Notes: generated from the letters alone by a model not told the origin. A stretch of 43,406 bases of DNA from Candidatus Eisenbacteria bacterium (GCA_005893275.1 VBOW01000036.1:1-43406), one strand, 5' to 3'; shown: positions 1-9,326, counted from the stretch's first letter. Made by a program: numbers and translations.

Positions 1-135
<135 letters not shown>

Positions 136-234
136 TGAGAAAAACCCTCCTACCCGAGAGGCGTACGATCATCGAACACGAGGGGCGAGGTGCTGACTAA
201 TTCTCGAAACTCGAACGTTCGCGATGCGGACAAA

Positions 235-310
235 TGGAGCCCACGAGCGGAATCGAACCGCTGACCTTTTGCTTACCATGCAAATGCTCTACCGACTGAG
301 CTACGTGGGC
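235..310 (-). tRNA. tRNA-Thr (GGT)
   Basis: A 76-nt tRNA on the minus strand. The 7-bp acceptor stem GCCCACG/CGTGGGC closes; the anticodon stem TTTGC/GCAAA holds loop ATGGTAA with anticodon GGT; the T arm carries GGTTCGATTCC. The 3' CCA is encoded (235-237). It is the last tRNA before tuf, matching thrT in the E. coli thrU-tyrU-glyT-thrT-tufB order. Confidence 0.95.
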
Positions 311-639
311 AGTGGTGCGGCGCGCGGCAAAATCGGATGCGAGCAAGGACCGACCTGAAACTTCAGCCCCACAAGGCGCCAAACGACCCGAAAGCTTCCC
401 AAACAGCGCAAAATATCCCGTCCCGACCTCCTCCTCGCGGAAAAAGGTCGCCGGTAGTCGCGAATCTGTAAAGTTAATTCCCCCCAAAGCGGCTGTCAAT
501 AAGAAATTTGGACCCGGCCGCAGATGCGCGGGGAGCGCGCCCGATTCCCCCACCGGGGGCCGGAAGATAACCCATTAATTCATTTACCTGAACATAGATA
601 ACTTGTGTGGAAAGGTGTGGACAACAGGCGCCGGAAAAA
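311..639. other. Gene-free interval between tRNA-Thr(GGT) and tRNA-Gly(TCC)
   Basis: 329 bases with no convincing coding sequence. The only structure I can support is a minus-strand sigma70-type promoter at 471-499 that would re-initiate transcription into tRNA-Thr(GGT) and tuf. Short open frames here run through tRNA genes and are not believed. Confidence 0.6.
471..499 (-). promoter_or_regulatory. Putative sigma70-type promoter for tRNA-Thr(GGT)-tuf
   Basis: On the minus strand a perfect -35 TTGACA (494-499) is followed by a 17-base spacer and TAACTT (471-476) as -10. Predicted transcription start is near 464, about 150 bases before the tRNA. The -35 and spacer are ideal; the -10 matches at only 3 of 6 positions. 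It would give tuf its own promoter inside the tRNA block. Confidence 0.55.
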
Positions 640-715
640 TGGAGCGGGAAACGGGATTCGAACCCGCGACCCTCAGCTTGGAAGGCTGACGCTCTAGCCA
701 CTGAGCTATTCCCGC
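640..715 (-). tRNA. tRNA-Gly (TCC)
   Basis: A 76-nt tRNA on the minus strand. Acceptor stem GCGGGAA/TTCCCGC; anticodon stem TCAGC/GCTGA with loop CTTCCAA giving anticodon TCC; T arm GGTTCGAATCC. The 3' CCA is encoded (640-642). It corresponds to glyT in the conserved tRNA-tuf block. Confidence 0.95.
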
Positions 716-792
716 TCAAAGTGTTGAGCCCACCGGCGGACATCCGCCGGCGGAGGCATTGGCTCATCAGATGGTAACCGTTCGGCTGGGTG

Positions 793-874
793 TGGAGGGG
801 GAAGGATTCGAACCTTCGAAGGCTAAGCCGGCAGATTTACAGTCTGCTCCCTTTGACCGCTCGGGAACCCCTCC
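793..874 (-). tRNA. tRNA-Tyr (GTA), CCA not encoded
   Basis: A class II tRNA of 82 nt without CCA. Acceptor stem GGAGGGG/CCCCTCC, anticodon loop CTGTAAA with anticodon GTA, a long variable arm (CGGCTTAGCCTTC region) and T arm GGTTCGAATCC. After the A discriminator (793) the DNA reads CAC instead of CCA, so the 3' end must be completed by a CCA-adding enzyme, unlike the other three tRNAs of the block. Confidence 0.95.
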
Positions 875-904
875 GGCATGCGACCCTTTGCTGAACCAAA
901 GATC

Positions 905-980
905 TGGAGCTGGCGAAGGGACTCGAACCCCCAACCGCCTCATTACAAATGAGATGCTCTACCAATTGAGCTACGCCAGC
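905..980 (-). tRNA. tRNA-Thr (TGT)
   Basis: A 76-nt tRNA on the minus strand and first of the block. Acceptor stem CGCCAGC/GCTGGCG, anticodon stem TCTCA/TGAGG with loop TTTGTAA giving anticodon TGT, T arm GGTTCGAGTCC. CCA is encoded (905-907). It corresponds to thrU of E. coli. Confidence 0.95.
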
Positions 981-1029
981 TCTCGGCGGACCATCGGATG
1001 CCCAGAGCGCGGGCGGGCTCGCCGGCCGC

Positions 1030-1058
1030 AGTGTACGTGGAGCGACGAAACGCGTCAA
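1030..1058 (-). promoter_or_regulatory. Putative promoter of the tRNA-tuf operon
   Basis: Minus strand: -35 TTGACG (1053-1058), 17-base spacer, -10 TACACT (1030-1035). Predicted start near 1023, about 43 bases before tRNA-Thr(TGT). Element matches are 5/6 and 4/6 with ideal spacing and correct placement at the head of the block. Confidence 0.6.
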
Positions 1059-1133
1059 ATTGTTCCAAAGTAAACATGTCCCCGGAGCGCGGCGCGGCCG
1101 GATTCTGAGTGAGCCGGAGGGTGCTGCGGATCT

Positions 1134-3260
1134 TTATTCGATTCGAGCCTTGCGCGCGGAAGCGGTGCGGAGGGAGGAGAGAAGCGAGTCGACCGAAATC
1201 ACTCCCTCGGCCCGATCGCCGATCGGTGTGTCCATCACGCGCGCGAGAGCGAAGTGGAAGCGGCTTCCATCGCCGAGCACGCTCTCCGCCCAGATTTTCC
1301 CATGGTGCGCTTCGACGATTCCTTTGCAGATCGCGAGACCGAGCCCAGTGCCTCCCTGTTCGCGTGTGGCGGAATCGGCGACCTGGTAGAACTTCCCGAA
1401 GATTCGCCCTAGGTCGTCGGGAGCGATCCCTTTCCCCTGGTCCGACACGATCACCTCGTATTCGCGCTCGTGCCCCTTGAGCTCTACCGATACCTTGCCG
1501 CCGGGCTTGGAGAACTTGATCGCGTTGGCGATGAGGTTCTCGAGCACCTGCATGATCCGCTGCGGATCCGCCAACACCATCGCGGGCTCGCCGGGGAGCC
1601 GCGCCTCGACTTCGATGCCCTGGCCGCCGGGGAGCTGCGGCACCCAGAACAGACATTTTTCGATGAGGTCGTTGAGCGACGTCGGCTGAAATTGAATCGA
1701 GAGGACCCCCGCTTCGATCTTGGAGACGTCGAGGATGTCCTTCACGAGCCGGATGAGACGCTCCACCGACTCCTGGCAAAACGCGATGAGCTGACGCTGG
1801 TCGGCGTTGTATTCGAACTTGGGGCTGGAGACAAGAATGTCGAGCGAGCTCTTCATGACCGTGAGCGGCGTGCGCACCTCGTGCGAGGCGATCGAAAGGA
1901 ATTCGCTCTTCGAGCGATCCACCGCCCGAACCTGCTCGAAGAGGCGCGCGTTCCCGACCGCCGCCGAGACCTGGCGGGCGAAGAGCGCCGCGAGCGAGAC
2001 CCCCTCCGGATGAAACTGGGCGCGTCTTCCGAGCGCCACGAGGACCCCGAGCGTCTGGTCGCTCACCCGAAGCGGGGCCGCGAGCGCGTAATCGCCGGGG
2101 CGGTCGAGAAGCATGGGGAGCCCCGCGGCGGCGAACTCCTCTCGGGCGAGCAGGCGGGTCTCGCCGGCGAGCACGTCCTGGAGCAGGGCGACCGGCGTGT
2201 CCCAACCCTCGAGGTCGAGCGCCCCGGGCCCGGACCGCGCCCAGACACGCACCGATTTGTCCCGCGGGCCCATCGCCCCCGCGAAGGCCTCCTCGCCGCC
2301 GCAGATCGCGCGGAGCCCGCGCGAAGCGGTCTCGAGCATGCGCGGCAGCTCGAGGGTGGACGCCACCTGCGACCCCGTGCGGTGCAGCTCGCGCAGAAGG
2401 GCCTGCTGCTCGTCGTTCCTCGCCTTCGACGCCTCGAGGCTCTTGGCCATCAGGTTGAACGCGTATCCCAGGGCGCCGAACTCGTTCCGGCTCTGGTTCA
2501 GGACCCGCGCCCGAAGATTGCCCTTCGCGATTTCATCGACGCCGCGAAGCAGCTCCTCGATCGGCCGGGTCACCCAGCGCGAAGCCAGGTTCGCGGCGAC
2601 GACGCTCACGACCAGGCCGACCAGGAAGATCCCGATCGAGACATACCAGAGGAGCCGGACTTCCTGGATCAGTCCCGCCGCGCTGAGCTCCACGACGACG
2701 AGCCCGACCGAGCCGCCATGCGGGGCGATGATCGGGCTCACCGCCACCGCGCGCGCCCGATGAGGATTCGTGATGTCCAGGATCTCGGCGGCGGTCCCGC
2801 CCATTCCTTCGCGAATGAGAGCGGCGGGAAGGCTCGCGGGAGGCGGCGAACCGATCGGCAGCCGCCCGCGAACCAGATTCCGCTCATCGCGATCGGGCGC
2901 GGAGCCTCCCATGTCCACGACCACGCCCCACGCGCCCATCTCTCCGATCGGCGCGATCGTGAAGAGATGGACGATCTCAGGGTTCGCGCGGCGAAGCGCG
3001 CCCAGGCTCTGCACGATGTTCCGGAAGGCGCGCGAGCTGAAATCCTGGGGGGTGCGGACCGCTCGATGGTCCTCCAGGCCCACGAGCGCCGACGCGGTCT
3101 CGGCCGCCGAGGAGGCGCTCGCGACGAGCTGGCGCCGGAGGGCCGCTTGCCCGTTTTGGTAGAGGAGGACGGTGGCGAGAACGAGGAAGGCGCTTCCTAC
3201 GACGAGGAAGAGGATCTGAAGCTCGTCCTTGAGCGTGCGCGGCCGCTGGAAGATTCGCAT
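1134..3260 (-). CDS. Membrane sensor histidine kinase (TM-sensor-TM-HAMP-GAF-HisKA-HATPase)
   Basis: 708 aa. Two transmembrane segments (about 15-34 and 203-224) bracket a roughly 165-residue extracytoplasmic sensor region. A HAMP linker (225-277, with TRPIEEL) and a GAF-like domain (about 285-440) follow. The dimerisation/phosphoacceptor motif SHEVRTPLT places the autophosphorylated histidine at 460. The ATPase domain shows the N box (NLIANAIKF, 575-583), G1 DQGKGIA (607-613) and G2 GGTGLGL (636-642). It autophosphorylates and should pass phosphate to a response regulator; none is adjacent, so the partner is unknown. ATG at 3260, 29 bases after cysS; it is the last gene of the long run that starts at yicC. 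The ligand cannot be predicted. Confidence 0.93.
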   Translation of the reverse strand: MRIFQRPRTLKDELQILFLVVGSAFLVLATVLLYQNGQAALRRQLVASASSAAETASALVGLEDHRAVRTPQDFSSRAFRNIVQSLGALRRANPEIVHLFTIAPIGEMGAWGVVVDMGGSAPDRDERNLVRGRLPIGSPPPASLPAALIREGMGGTAAEILDITNPHRARAVAVSPIIAPHGGSVGLVVVELSAAGLIQEVRLLWYVSIGIFLVGLVVSVVAANLASRWVTRPIEELLRGVDEIAKGNLRARVLNQSRNEFGALGYAFNLMAKSLEASKARNDEQQALLRELHRTGSQVASTLELPRMLETASRGLRAICGGEEAFAGAMGPRDKSVRVWARSGPGALDLEGWDTPVALLQDVLAGETRLLAREEFAAAGLPMLLDRPGDYALAAPLRVSDQTLGVLVALGRRAQFHPEGVSLAALFARQVSAAVGNARLFEQVRAVDRSKSEFLSIASHEVRTPLTVMKSSLDILVSSPKFEYNADQRQLIAFCQESVERLIRLVKDILDVSKIEAGVLSIQFQPTSLNDLIEKCLFWVPQLPGGQGIEVEARLPGEPAMVLADPQRIMQVLENLIANAIKFSKPGGKVSVELKGHEREYEVIVSDQGKGIAPDDLGRIFGKFYQVADSATREQGGTGLGLAICKGIVEAHHGKIWAESVLGDGSRFHFALARVMDTPIGDRAEGVISVDSLLSSLRTASARKARIE

Positions 3261-3289
3261 CGGCTGGCCTGGTAGAACCTCATGATGGG

Positions 3290-4744
3290 CTAGGGTTTTC
3301 GCCGGGCGCGCGTCCCCCCCTTTTGGTCCTCGAGGACGAAGCCCAAGGCCTCTATCTTTGCCCTAAGCTCATCGGCCCGTTGCCATTGCTTCTGGAGGCG
3401 CGCTTCATCCCTTTGTCTCACAAGGGATTGCACCTCTTCCGGGACCGGCCCCTCCTCGGCCCGCGCGCCCCAGAAAAGACCGAGCGTTTCCCCGAGCCGC
3501 CTCAGGGTGCGGCTTGCCTCCGGCAACGAGGCCCGCTCGCTCGGTGAGGAGCCGTCCGATTCCGCCACGCGGTTGATCGCCTTGGCGAGATCGAACAAGT
3601 GCCCCTGGGCCTTGGCGGAGTTGAAGTCGTCGTCCATCGATTCCTCGAAGAGCCTCGCCGTCCGCTCGGTTTCCGCTCGGAGGCCCGCCGGCTCCGCCGC
3701 AGCCGTAAGGACCGGTTCGTCGGCTCTTCCCCCGGACGCGTCGGATCCCGCTCCCCCCGCCTTCTCCCCCGTCGCCAGCGCCGCGCGCAGCCTGCCGTAT
3801 GCCGTGCCCGCCTCCCGGAGCCGCTCCTCGTTCCACTCGATCGGGCTCCGGTAATGGGTGCTCTGGAGATAGAAGCGGATCACCTCCGGCTCCACCTGGC
3901 GCGCGACATCTTCGATCAGGAAGAAATGCTGCTCCGATTTCGACATCTTCGTTCCGCTCAAGAGGACGAGGCCGTTCTCGACCCAGTAGCGCGCGAACGG
4001 CTTTCCGGTCGCGGCCTCGGATTGCGCGATTTCATTTTCGTGGTGTGGGAAGACCAGGTCTTGCCCGCCGCCGTGGAAATCGAATGTGTCCCCCAGATAC
4101 TTCATCGCCATCGCGGAGCACTCGATGTGCCACCCCGGACGCCCCGGCCCCCAGGGGCTCGGCCACGAAGGCTCGCCGGGCTTCGCCCCCTTCCAGAGGG
4201 TGAAATCGAGCGGATCGCGCTTCGATTCGCCGACCTCGATCCGGACGCCCGCTCGCAGATCGTCGAGCCTCCGCCCCGACAGTTCCCCGTACCTTGGATA
4301 GCTCCGCACGTCGAAGTAGACGTCGGGACCCGAGGCGTAGGCGTGCCCCCGGTCGATCAACCGCCGGATCAGGTCGATGATCTCGGGCACGTGCTCGGTC
4401 GCGCGCGGATAGTGCGTCGCGCGTTTGATGTTCAACAGGTCGGCGTAGGTGAGAAACGCCTCCATGTTCCGCTCGGAAACGCGGCCGAACGGGACGCCCT
4501 CCCGGTTCGCCCGGTCGATGATCCGGTCATCGATGTCGGTGAAGTTCGTGACGTAGGTGACCGCGAACCCTTTGGCCTCGAGGTAGCGGCGGATGACGTC
4601 CCCCGCGACGGCGTAGCGCATGTGGCCGACGTGGGGCTTGTCCTGCACGGTCATCCCGCAGACGTACATGCCCGCGCGCTTGGGCTGGACCGGCTCGAAG
4701 GGAAGCTTTTGGCGCCGTCTCGTGTCGTAGACGCGCAGGCTCAC
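3290..4744 (-). CDS. cysS: Cysteinyl-tRNA synthetase
   Basis: 484 aa, near the usual length of 460-500. Charges tRNA-Cys with cysteine in the cytoplasm. Class I signatures are present: the HIGH-type motif as HVGH in [13 protein letters not shown] and KMSKS in GTKMSKSEQ. The zinc ligands expected for CysRS are visible: Cys in CGMT, Cys in WHIECSAMA and His in [13 protein letters not shown]. The start is GTG at 4744, giving [11 protein letters not shown]; its GTGA overlaps the TGA stop of the upstream MscS gene, implying translational coupling. The same reading frame stays open far upstream to 5368, but that part is antisense-quality sequence over mscS and is not part of the protein. Confidence 0.96.
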   Translation of the reverse strand: MSLRVYDTRRRQKLPFEPVQPKRAGMYVCGMTVQDKPHVGHMRYAVAGDVIRRYLEAKGFAVTYVTNFTDIDDRIIDRANREGVPFGRVSERNMEAFLTYADLLNIKRATHYPRATEHVPEIIDLIRRLIDRGHAYASGPDVYFDVRSYPRYGELSGRRLDDLRAGVRIEVGESKRDPLDFTLWKGAKPGEPSWPSPWGPGRPGWHIECSAMAMKYLGDTFDFHGGGQDLVFPHHENEIAQSEAATGKPFARYWVENGLVLLSGTKMSKSEQHFFLIEDVARQVEPEVIRFYLQSTHYRSPIEWNEERLREAGTAYGRLRAALATGEKAGGAGSDASGGRADEPVLTAAAEPAGLRAETERTARLFEESMDDDFNSAKAQGHLFDLAKAINRVAESDGSSPSERASLPEASRTLRRLGETLGLFWGARAEEGPVPEEVQSLVRQRDEARLQKQWQRADELRAKIEALGFVLEDQKGGTRARRKP

Positions 4745-5580
4745 GCCGAGCCGCTCGCGGCCCCCGAAGGCCGAACCGAGATCCCCTCCTGGCGGAGGCG
4801 ATAAAGAGTCGCGATCCGAAGCTCGCGCATCATCTCGAGCCTCTGGCCGGGATTGGTCTTCACCTGCAAGAGCACCGTGAAATAGCCCGCGTAAACGTCC
4901 TCGATCCCGAGCACCCTGGGCACCCCTTCGAGGTGGGGCTTCACGGCGGGATCCTGGGCAAATTGCTGAAGCATGTCCCGGAGAACGGCCAGAGCGCGCT
5001 TCGGATCCTCGCCGATGTCGATCGGGATACGGACGGTCGGCTGCGACCAGCTCCGCGAGAGGTTCGTGACGACCTTGATCTCGCTGTTCGGGATGAAATG
5101 GAGCGCGCCGTCGCCGTCGCGAAGCTCCGTATGCTGCAACGACAGGAACTCGACCTTTCCTGAAGCGCCCGCGGCCCGGATCACGTCCCCCACGGCGAAC
5201 TGGTTGTCCCAGATGATGAGCACGCCGGCCACCCAATCCCGAACCAAGGTCTGAGCCCCGAGCCCCGCGGCGATGCCGAAGCCTCCCGCCGCCGCGAGCC
5301 CCGGCGTGATATCGAAGCCCAGCTCGCGAACCGCCATGAGCGAGGCCACGACCACGATCGCGATCCACGTGACGCTGCGGAGGATCTGCCCCAGGGTCTT
5401 CGCGCGCTTCTCGCGCTCGATCGGGAAGCCCTGGGTGCCGGCGCGGATCGCCTGCTCGATGCGTCCGATCGCGAGGAAGGCAAGCCTGGAAAAGAGGAAG
5501 GCGCAGAGGAGGATGAGCCCGATCCGGACCAGGGCCGTGACGAGGTCGGGAGTCGGCAGAGCCAGCGGGTTCGCGTTCAT
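4741..5580 (-). CDS. MscS-family small-conductance mechanosensitive channel
   Basis: 279 aa inner-membrane protein. N-terminal helix at about 12-40, a second at about 65-88, then the family's glycine/alanine-rich pore helix (GLAAAGGFGIAAGLGAQ) followed by DWVAGVLIIWDNQFAVGDVI, the conserved start of the beta domain. A cytoplasmic alpha/beta C-terminal domain completes the MscS fold. MscS channels release solutes on hypoosmotic shock; close homologues can also be ion channels of unknown gating. ATG at 5580 overlaps the ddl stop as ATGA, and its own stop overlaps the cysS GTG, so it is translationally coupled on both sides. Confidence 0.9.
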   Translation of the reverse strand: MNANPLALPTPDLVTALVRIGLILLCAFLFSRLAFLAIGRIEQAIRAGTQGFPIEREKRAKTLGQILRSVTWIAIVVVASLMAVRELGFDITPGLAAAGGFGIAAGLGAQTLVRDWVAGVLIIWDNQFAVGDVIRAAGASGKVEFLSLQHTELRDGDGALHFIPNSEIKVVTNLSRSWSQPTVRIPIDIGEDPKRALAVLRDMLQQFAQDPAVKPHLEGVPRVLGIEDVYAGYFTVLLQVKTNPGQRLEMMRELRIATLYRLRQEGISVRPSGAASGSA

Positions 5581-6620
5581 CGGGGCGCTCGGACCGGGGC
5601 GGATTCCACGATGGCGCGCACGAGATCCTCGTAGCTCAGGCCGGCAGCCGCGGCCGCTTTCGGCACCAGGCTCATCTCGGTCATGCCGGGAACCGTGTTC
5701 ACCTCGAGGCAGTATGGAGTGCCGTCCTCGTGCAGCCGGAAATCGACCCGCGCGACCCCTCGGCAGCGGAGCGCGCGGCAGGCTCTGAGCCCGAGGCTCA
5801 GCAGCCGCTCGCTCGTCTCCCGGGGAAGCTTGGCGGGAACTTCGTAGCGGCTCGCGCCGGCGGTGTACTTGTGCTCATAGTCGTAGAACCCCCCTTCGGG
5901 GATGATCTCGACGACCGGGAGGGCGCGGTTCTCGAGGACCGATACGGTGACCTCGCGCCCGGGAATGTAGCGCTCGACCAGGGCGAGGCGGCCGTAGCGC
6001 CGCGCCGTCAGCAGAGCGGCCCTCAATTTCGCGCGTTCGTTCACGACCGTGATCCCCACGGTGGATCCCTGGTCGTTCGGCTTCACGATGACCGGGAAGC
6101 CGCCCAGGCGCTCGATGTCCTCGTCGTCCAGCTCCGGCGTCCAGGGCTGGGACGGATCTTCGGGCGCCCAGCGCTCCACCCACTCCGGGGTGGGAATCCC
6201 CTCGTGGACGAAGATCCGCTTGGAGATCGCCTTGTCCATCGCGAGCGCGGAGCCGAGAACGCCGGAGCCGGTATACGGAACCTGCGCGAGATCGAGGAGA
6301 GCCTGGAGCGTTCCGTTCTCGCCGTCGCCGCCGTGGAGCGCGACGAAGACGAGCTCAACATCCCGCGGCATCCCGCGGACGAACGGTTCGAGCCCGGCGT
6401 GGGCGGCGGCCGCCGGGAGCGACACCGGCGCGACGCCGGAACCTCCGGTGTGGGCGAGCGCGGCGTGGAGCTCCCCCGCCTGGAGGAGCTTCCCCGTCCC
6501 CGTATCCAGGAGGACCACGTCGTGGCCCAGGCTCAAGAGCGCGCGGCTTACGCCCGCCCCCGTTCGAATGGAGATCTCCCGCTCGGCGCTCGTTCCGCCC
6601 ATCAGGACCGCGATCCTCAT
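5577..6620 (-). CDS. ddl: D-alanine--D-alanine ligase
   Basis: 347 aa ATP-grasp enzyme joining two D-alanines for the peptidoglycan stem peptide. N-terminal MRIAVLMGGTSAEREIS is the typical Ddl start. The ATP-grasp core has VIVKPNDQGSTVGI, the ERYIPGREVTVSVL segment, the substrate loop with YDYEHKYTAG, and the metal-binding RVDFRL ... CLEVNTVPGMTEMSLVPKAAA end. The tyrosine-containing YDYEHKY loop fits a D-Ala-D-Ala rather than D-Ala-D-Lac enzyme (inference from family knowledge). ATG at 6620 overlaps the ispF stop as ATGA. MurA, further along the window, belongs to the same pathway. Confidence 0.96.
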   Translation of the reverse strand: MRIAVLMGGTSAEREISIRTGAGVSRALLSLGHDVVLLDTGTGKLLQAGELHAALAHTGGSGVAPVSLPAAAAHAGLEPFVRGMPRDVELVFVALHGGDGENGTLQALLDLAQVPYTGSGVLGSALAMDKAISKRIFVHEGIPTPEWVERWAPEDPSQPWTPELDDEDIERLGGFPVIVKPNDQGSTVGITVVNERAKLRAALLTARRYGRLALVERYIPGREVTVSVLENRALPVVEIIPEGGFYDYEHKYTAGASRYEVPAKLPRETSERLLSLGLRACRALRCRGVARVDFRLHEDGTPYCLEVNTVPGMTEMSLVPKAAAAAGLSYEDLVRAIVESAPVRAPR

Positions 6621-7105
6621 CTTCCCTCCACCTCCACCAGGGCCACCGCCATCGCGGCGATTCCCTCCTCCCGGCCCAGCGAGCCGAGCCGCTCGTTCGT
6701 CGTCGCCTTCACCGAAACCTGCCCCGAATCCAGCGCCAGGGCGCGGGCGAGCCGCTCGCGCATCTCCGCGACGTGGGGACCCACGCGGGGAGATTCCAGA
6801 ATCAAAGTCGAGTCCACGTTCACCACGCGCGCCCCCCGCTCCCGGAGCAACCCATGGATCCTCTCGAGAAGGTCGAGGCTGGAGATCCCTCGGTAGGCGG
6901 GATCCGTGTCGGGGAAGTGCGCGCCCAAATCGCCGAGCCCGATCGCGCCCAGGAGCGCGTCACCGATCGCGTGCGCCAGCGCGTCACCATCCGAATGCGC
7001 CTTGAGCCCGCGGTCGTGCGCGAGCGGGACCCCGCCCAGGACGAGCGGGAACCCGCGCTCGAGGCGGTGGATGTCGTAGCCGATTCCGACACGATATCCA
7101 CCCAT
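6617..7105 (-). CDS. ispF: 2-C-methyl-D-erythritol 2,4-cyclodiphosphate synthase
   Basis: 162 aa. Fifth step of the MEP (non-mevalonate) isoprenoid pathway, cyclising CDP-ME-2-phosphate to MEcPP with loss of CMP. Zinc-binding DxH in GIGYDIHRLE, the HSDGDALAHAIGDALLGA motif and GAHFPDTDP are all present. Start: the ATG at 7105 shares one base with the ispD stop (TGATG) and has a GGAGG Shine-Dalgarno just upstream; an upstream in-frame start at 7138 would add 11 poorly conserved residues. Sits directly after ispD, so the pair encodes two steps of one pathway. Confidence 0.96.
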   Translation of the reverse strand: MGGYRVGIGYDIHRLERGFPLVLGGVPLAHDRGLKAHSDGDALAHAIGDALLGAIGLGDLGAHFPDTDPAYRGISSLDLLERIHGLLRERGARVVNVDSTLILESPRVGPHVAEMRERLARALALDSGQVSVKATTNERLGSLGREEGIAAMAVALVEVEGR

Positions 7106-7806
7106 CACCCCTCCGATTCCTGCCCCGCCTTGAGCCACGCTTCCAGCACGACGAGGTCGCCCGGTTCGGTAAGCTTGAGATTGGACGGCTCGCCCGGCAC
7201 GACGGCGATGTCGGATCCGAGCCTCTCGACCAGCATCGCGTCGTCGGTCGCCTCCGCGTGCGGCTCGCGGGCGAGCGCGTGAGCGCGCGCGAGTATATCA
7301 CGCGCGAAGATCTGCGGCGTTTGCGCGGCCAGGAGCCGCTCCCGCGCGATCGAACGAAGGACGCGGCCGGCGGCGACCTCCTTCACGGTGTCGCGGATGG
7401 GACACGCCGGGATCGCCGCACCGCCGGAGCGCGCGGCCCGGAGCACGCGCTCGATCAGCGCGCGGCTCACGAGCACGCGCGCCACGTCATGCACGGCGAT
7501 GAAGGAGAGGGACCGCGTCAGCGATTCGATCCCGATTCGCACCGAATCCCGGCGTGTCTCGCCGCCCGGCGAGATCGCGATCCGGGCCCGACGCGGATTC
7601 GGGCGGGAAGACGCGGCGCGTTCCGCCTCGAGAAGGAGCGCCGGAGGGACGACGACGGCGATCTCCCCGACCGCCTCCACCTCGAGAAAAGTGTCGATCA
7701 CGCGGTGGAGCGCGGGGCGCCCGCCGACCTCGAGGAGGAGCTTCGGCCCGAGCGCGCCCATGCGCCGGCCCTCCCCCGCGCCGGCCAGGATCACCGCAAG
7801 ATCCAC
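7105..7806 (-). CDS. ispD: 2-C-methyl-D-erythritol 4-phosphate cytidylyltransferase
   Basis: 233 aa. Transfers CMP from CTP to MEP, giving CDP-ME, in the MEP pathway. N-terminal nucleotide-binding loop ILAGAGEGRRMG, GPKLLLEVGG, the SFIAVHDVARVLV segment (usually HDAARP), the TPQ triad and NLKLTEPGDL are all recognisable. The start is GTG at 7806, three bases after the radA stop, with only a weak Shine-Dalgarno. The Val for Ala and Val for Pro changes in HDVARV are mild variants. Confidence 0.94.
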   Translation of the reverse strand: MDLAVILAGAGEGRRMGALGPKLLLEVGGRPALHRVIDTFLEVEAVGEIAVVVPPALLLEAERAASSRPNPRRARIAISPGGETRRDSVRIGIESLTRSLSFIAVHDVARVLVSRALIERVLRAARSGGAAIPACPIRDTVKEVAAGRVLRSIARERLLAAQTPQIFARDILARAHALAREPHAEATDDAMLVERLGSDIAVVPGEPSNLKLTEPGDLVVLEAWLKAGQESEG

Positions 7807-7809
7807 GGC

Positions 7810-9288
7810 TCAGCCCCGGTTCGCGGCGCCCGCGGGAGGACGGCCCGGCGGTCGCGCGGATCCTCCCGTGCGCGCGGCGAGGCAGCGGTCGATCGCTTCC
7901 CCCAGCGAGGCCGCGGCGAAACGCTCGATCGCGAGCGGTTCTCTTCCCTTCGCGGGCTCCGCCGCGAGGGCGTTTCGTTTGGGGATCACGGCGGAGCGGA
8001 AGCCGAGCCGCACCGCCTCCTGAAGCCTGCGCTCGAGCTGGGGCACGGGCCTCAGCTCCCCTCCGAGTCCGACCTCGCCGACCGCGACCAGGTCCGGGGC
8101 AAGCGGAGCATCGCGAAAGCTCGACGCGAGCGCGAGGGCCAGGCCCAGGTCCGCCGCGGGCTCCTCGAGGCGAATCCCCCCCGCCACGTTGACGAACACG
8201 TCGGCGCCCGCGAGCGAGAGCCCCGCGCGCTTTTCGAGCACCGCGATCACGACGGCGAGGCGCCTCGGGTCCACACCCTGCGCGACCCGCTGCGGGTTCG
8301 CGAAGTGGGTCGGGGCGACGAGCGCCTGCACCTCGACGAGGAGCGGGCGCGATCCCTCGATCGACGCGACGACCGCCGAGCCCGGGACCGACAAGCCCCG
8401 GTCGCGGAGGAGGCGCTCGGAGGGGTTTTCCACCTCGGACAGGCCGTCGCCGCGCATCTCGAAGACGCCGATCTCGTTCGTCGAGCCGAAGCGGTTTTTC
8501 GCGGCGCTCAGGATCCGGTACTCGTGGTGGGCGTCCCCCTCCAGGTAGAGCACGACGTCGACCATGTGCTCGAGGGTCCGCGGCCCGGCCACGGAGCCGT
8601 CCTTGGTGACGTGTCCGATCAGAATGACCGGCAGCGCGCGCTCCTTGGCGAGGCGAAGGAGCCGGAGCCCGCATTCCCGGACCTGGGAGACGCTGCCGGG
8701 CGCCGCGTTCAGCGACGGGAGGTGAAGCGTCTGGATCGAATCGATCACGAGAAGCGATGGGCTCAGGCGGTCGACTTGGTCGGTGATCGCGTCCAGATCG
8801 ATCTCGGAATGAAGCCACAGGTGATCCGCCGCCCCGCGGAGCGCGATCCGCTCGGCGCGCATCCTCGCTTGCCGCGGCGATTCCTCCCCCGAGACGTAGA
8901 GCACTCCGTGTTCCGCGCTTCCCAAGGCGCCCGCCAGCTGGAGGGCGAGCGTCGATTTGCCGATTCCCGGGTCGCCCCCGATCAGGACCAGCGAGCCCGG
9001 GACGAGCCCACCGCCGAGGACGCGGTCCAGCTCGCCGATTCCGGAACGCCGCCGGTCCTCGCCGCGTCCCTCGATATCGGCAAGGCGTTTGGGCTCCGAG
9101 GCTCCGGTTGCTCCGGCGCCGTACCCGCGCTTCGAGGGGTGCGCCGAGGCCCGGGGCGTCTCCTCGACGGCGGTGTTCCACTCGCCGCAATGCGGGCAGC
9201 GGCCGAACCACTTGGGACTCTCGTTGCCGCACGCGGAACAGAGAAAGATCGTGCGGAGCGCCGCGGATGAAGCAGCCTTCTTGGCCAT
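7810..9288 (-). CDS. radA: DNA repair protein RadA (branch-migration ATPase)
   Basis: 492 aa. RecA-like helicase that helps process recombination intermediates. The N-terminal zinc finger has Cys17, Cys20, Cys31 and Cys34. The RecA core has Walker A GGDPGIGKS (104-112), a Walker B region LLVIDSIQT (about 179-187) and the RadA-specific KNRFG motif (264-268). A C-terminal Lon-protease-like domain follows, with the family's GGELRPVPQLERRLQEA region. ATG at 9288. It follows mlaD by 38 bases and precedes ispD by three. Confidence 0.96.
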   Translation of the reverse strand: MAKKAASSAALRTIFLCSACGNESPKWFGRCPHCGEWNTAVEETPRASAHPSKRGYGAGATGASEPKRLADIEGRGEDRRRSGIGELDRVLGGGLVPGSLVLIGGDPGIGKSTLALQLAGALGSAEHGVLYVSGEESPRQARMRAERIALRGAADHLWLHSEIDLDAITDQVDRLSPSLLVIDSIQTLHLPSLNAAPGSVSQVRECGLRLLRLAKERALPVILIGHVTKDGSVAGPRTLEHMVDVVLYLEGDAHHEYRILSAAKNRFGSTNEIGVFEMRGDGLSEVENPSERLLRDRGLSVPGSAVVASIEGSRPLLVEVQALVAPTHFANPQRVAQGVDPRRLAVVIAVLEKRAGLSLAGADVFVNVAGGIRLEEPAADLGLALALASSFRDAPLAPDLVAVGEVGLGGELRPVPQLERRLQEAVRLGFRSAVIPKRNALAAEPAKGREPLAIERFAAASLGEAIDRCLAARTGGSARPPGRPPAGAANRG

Positions 9289-9326
9289 GCGTGATCTCCC
9301 GAGCGGAGCTTCGGGGCCGACTTACG

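Noticed and set aside
312-578. Open frames between and across the tRNA genes
   Set aside because: They run through or between tRNAs and have no protein features.
4745-5368. Apparent N-terminal extension fused to CysS
   Set aside because: It is an out-of-frame reading of the MscS gene; CysS begins cleanly at the GTG at 4744.
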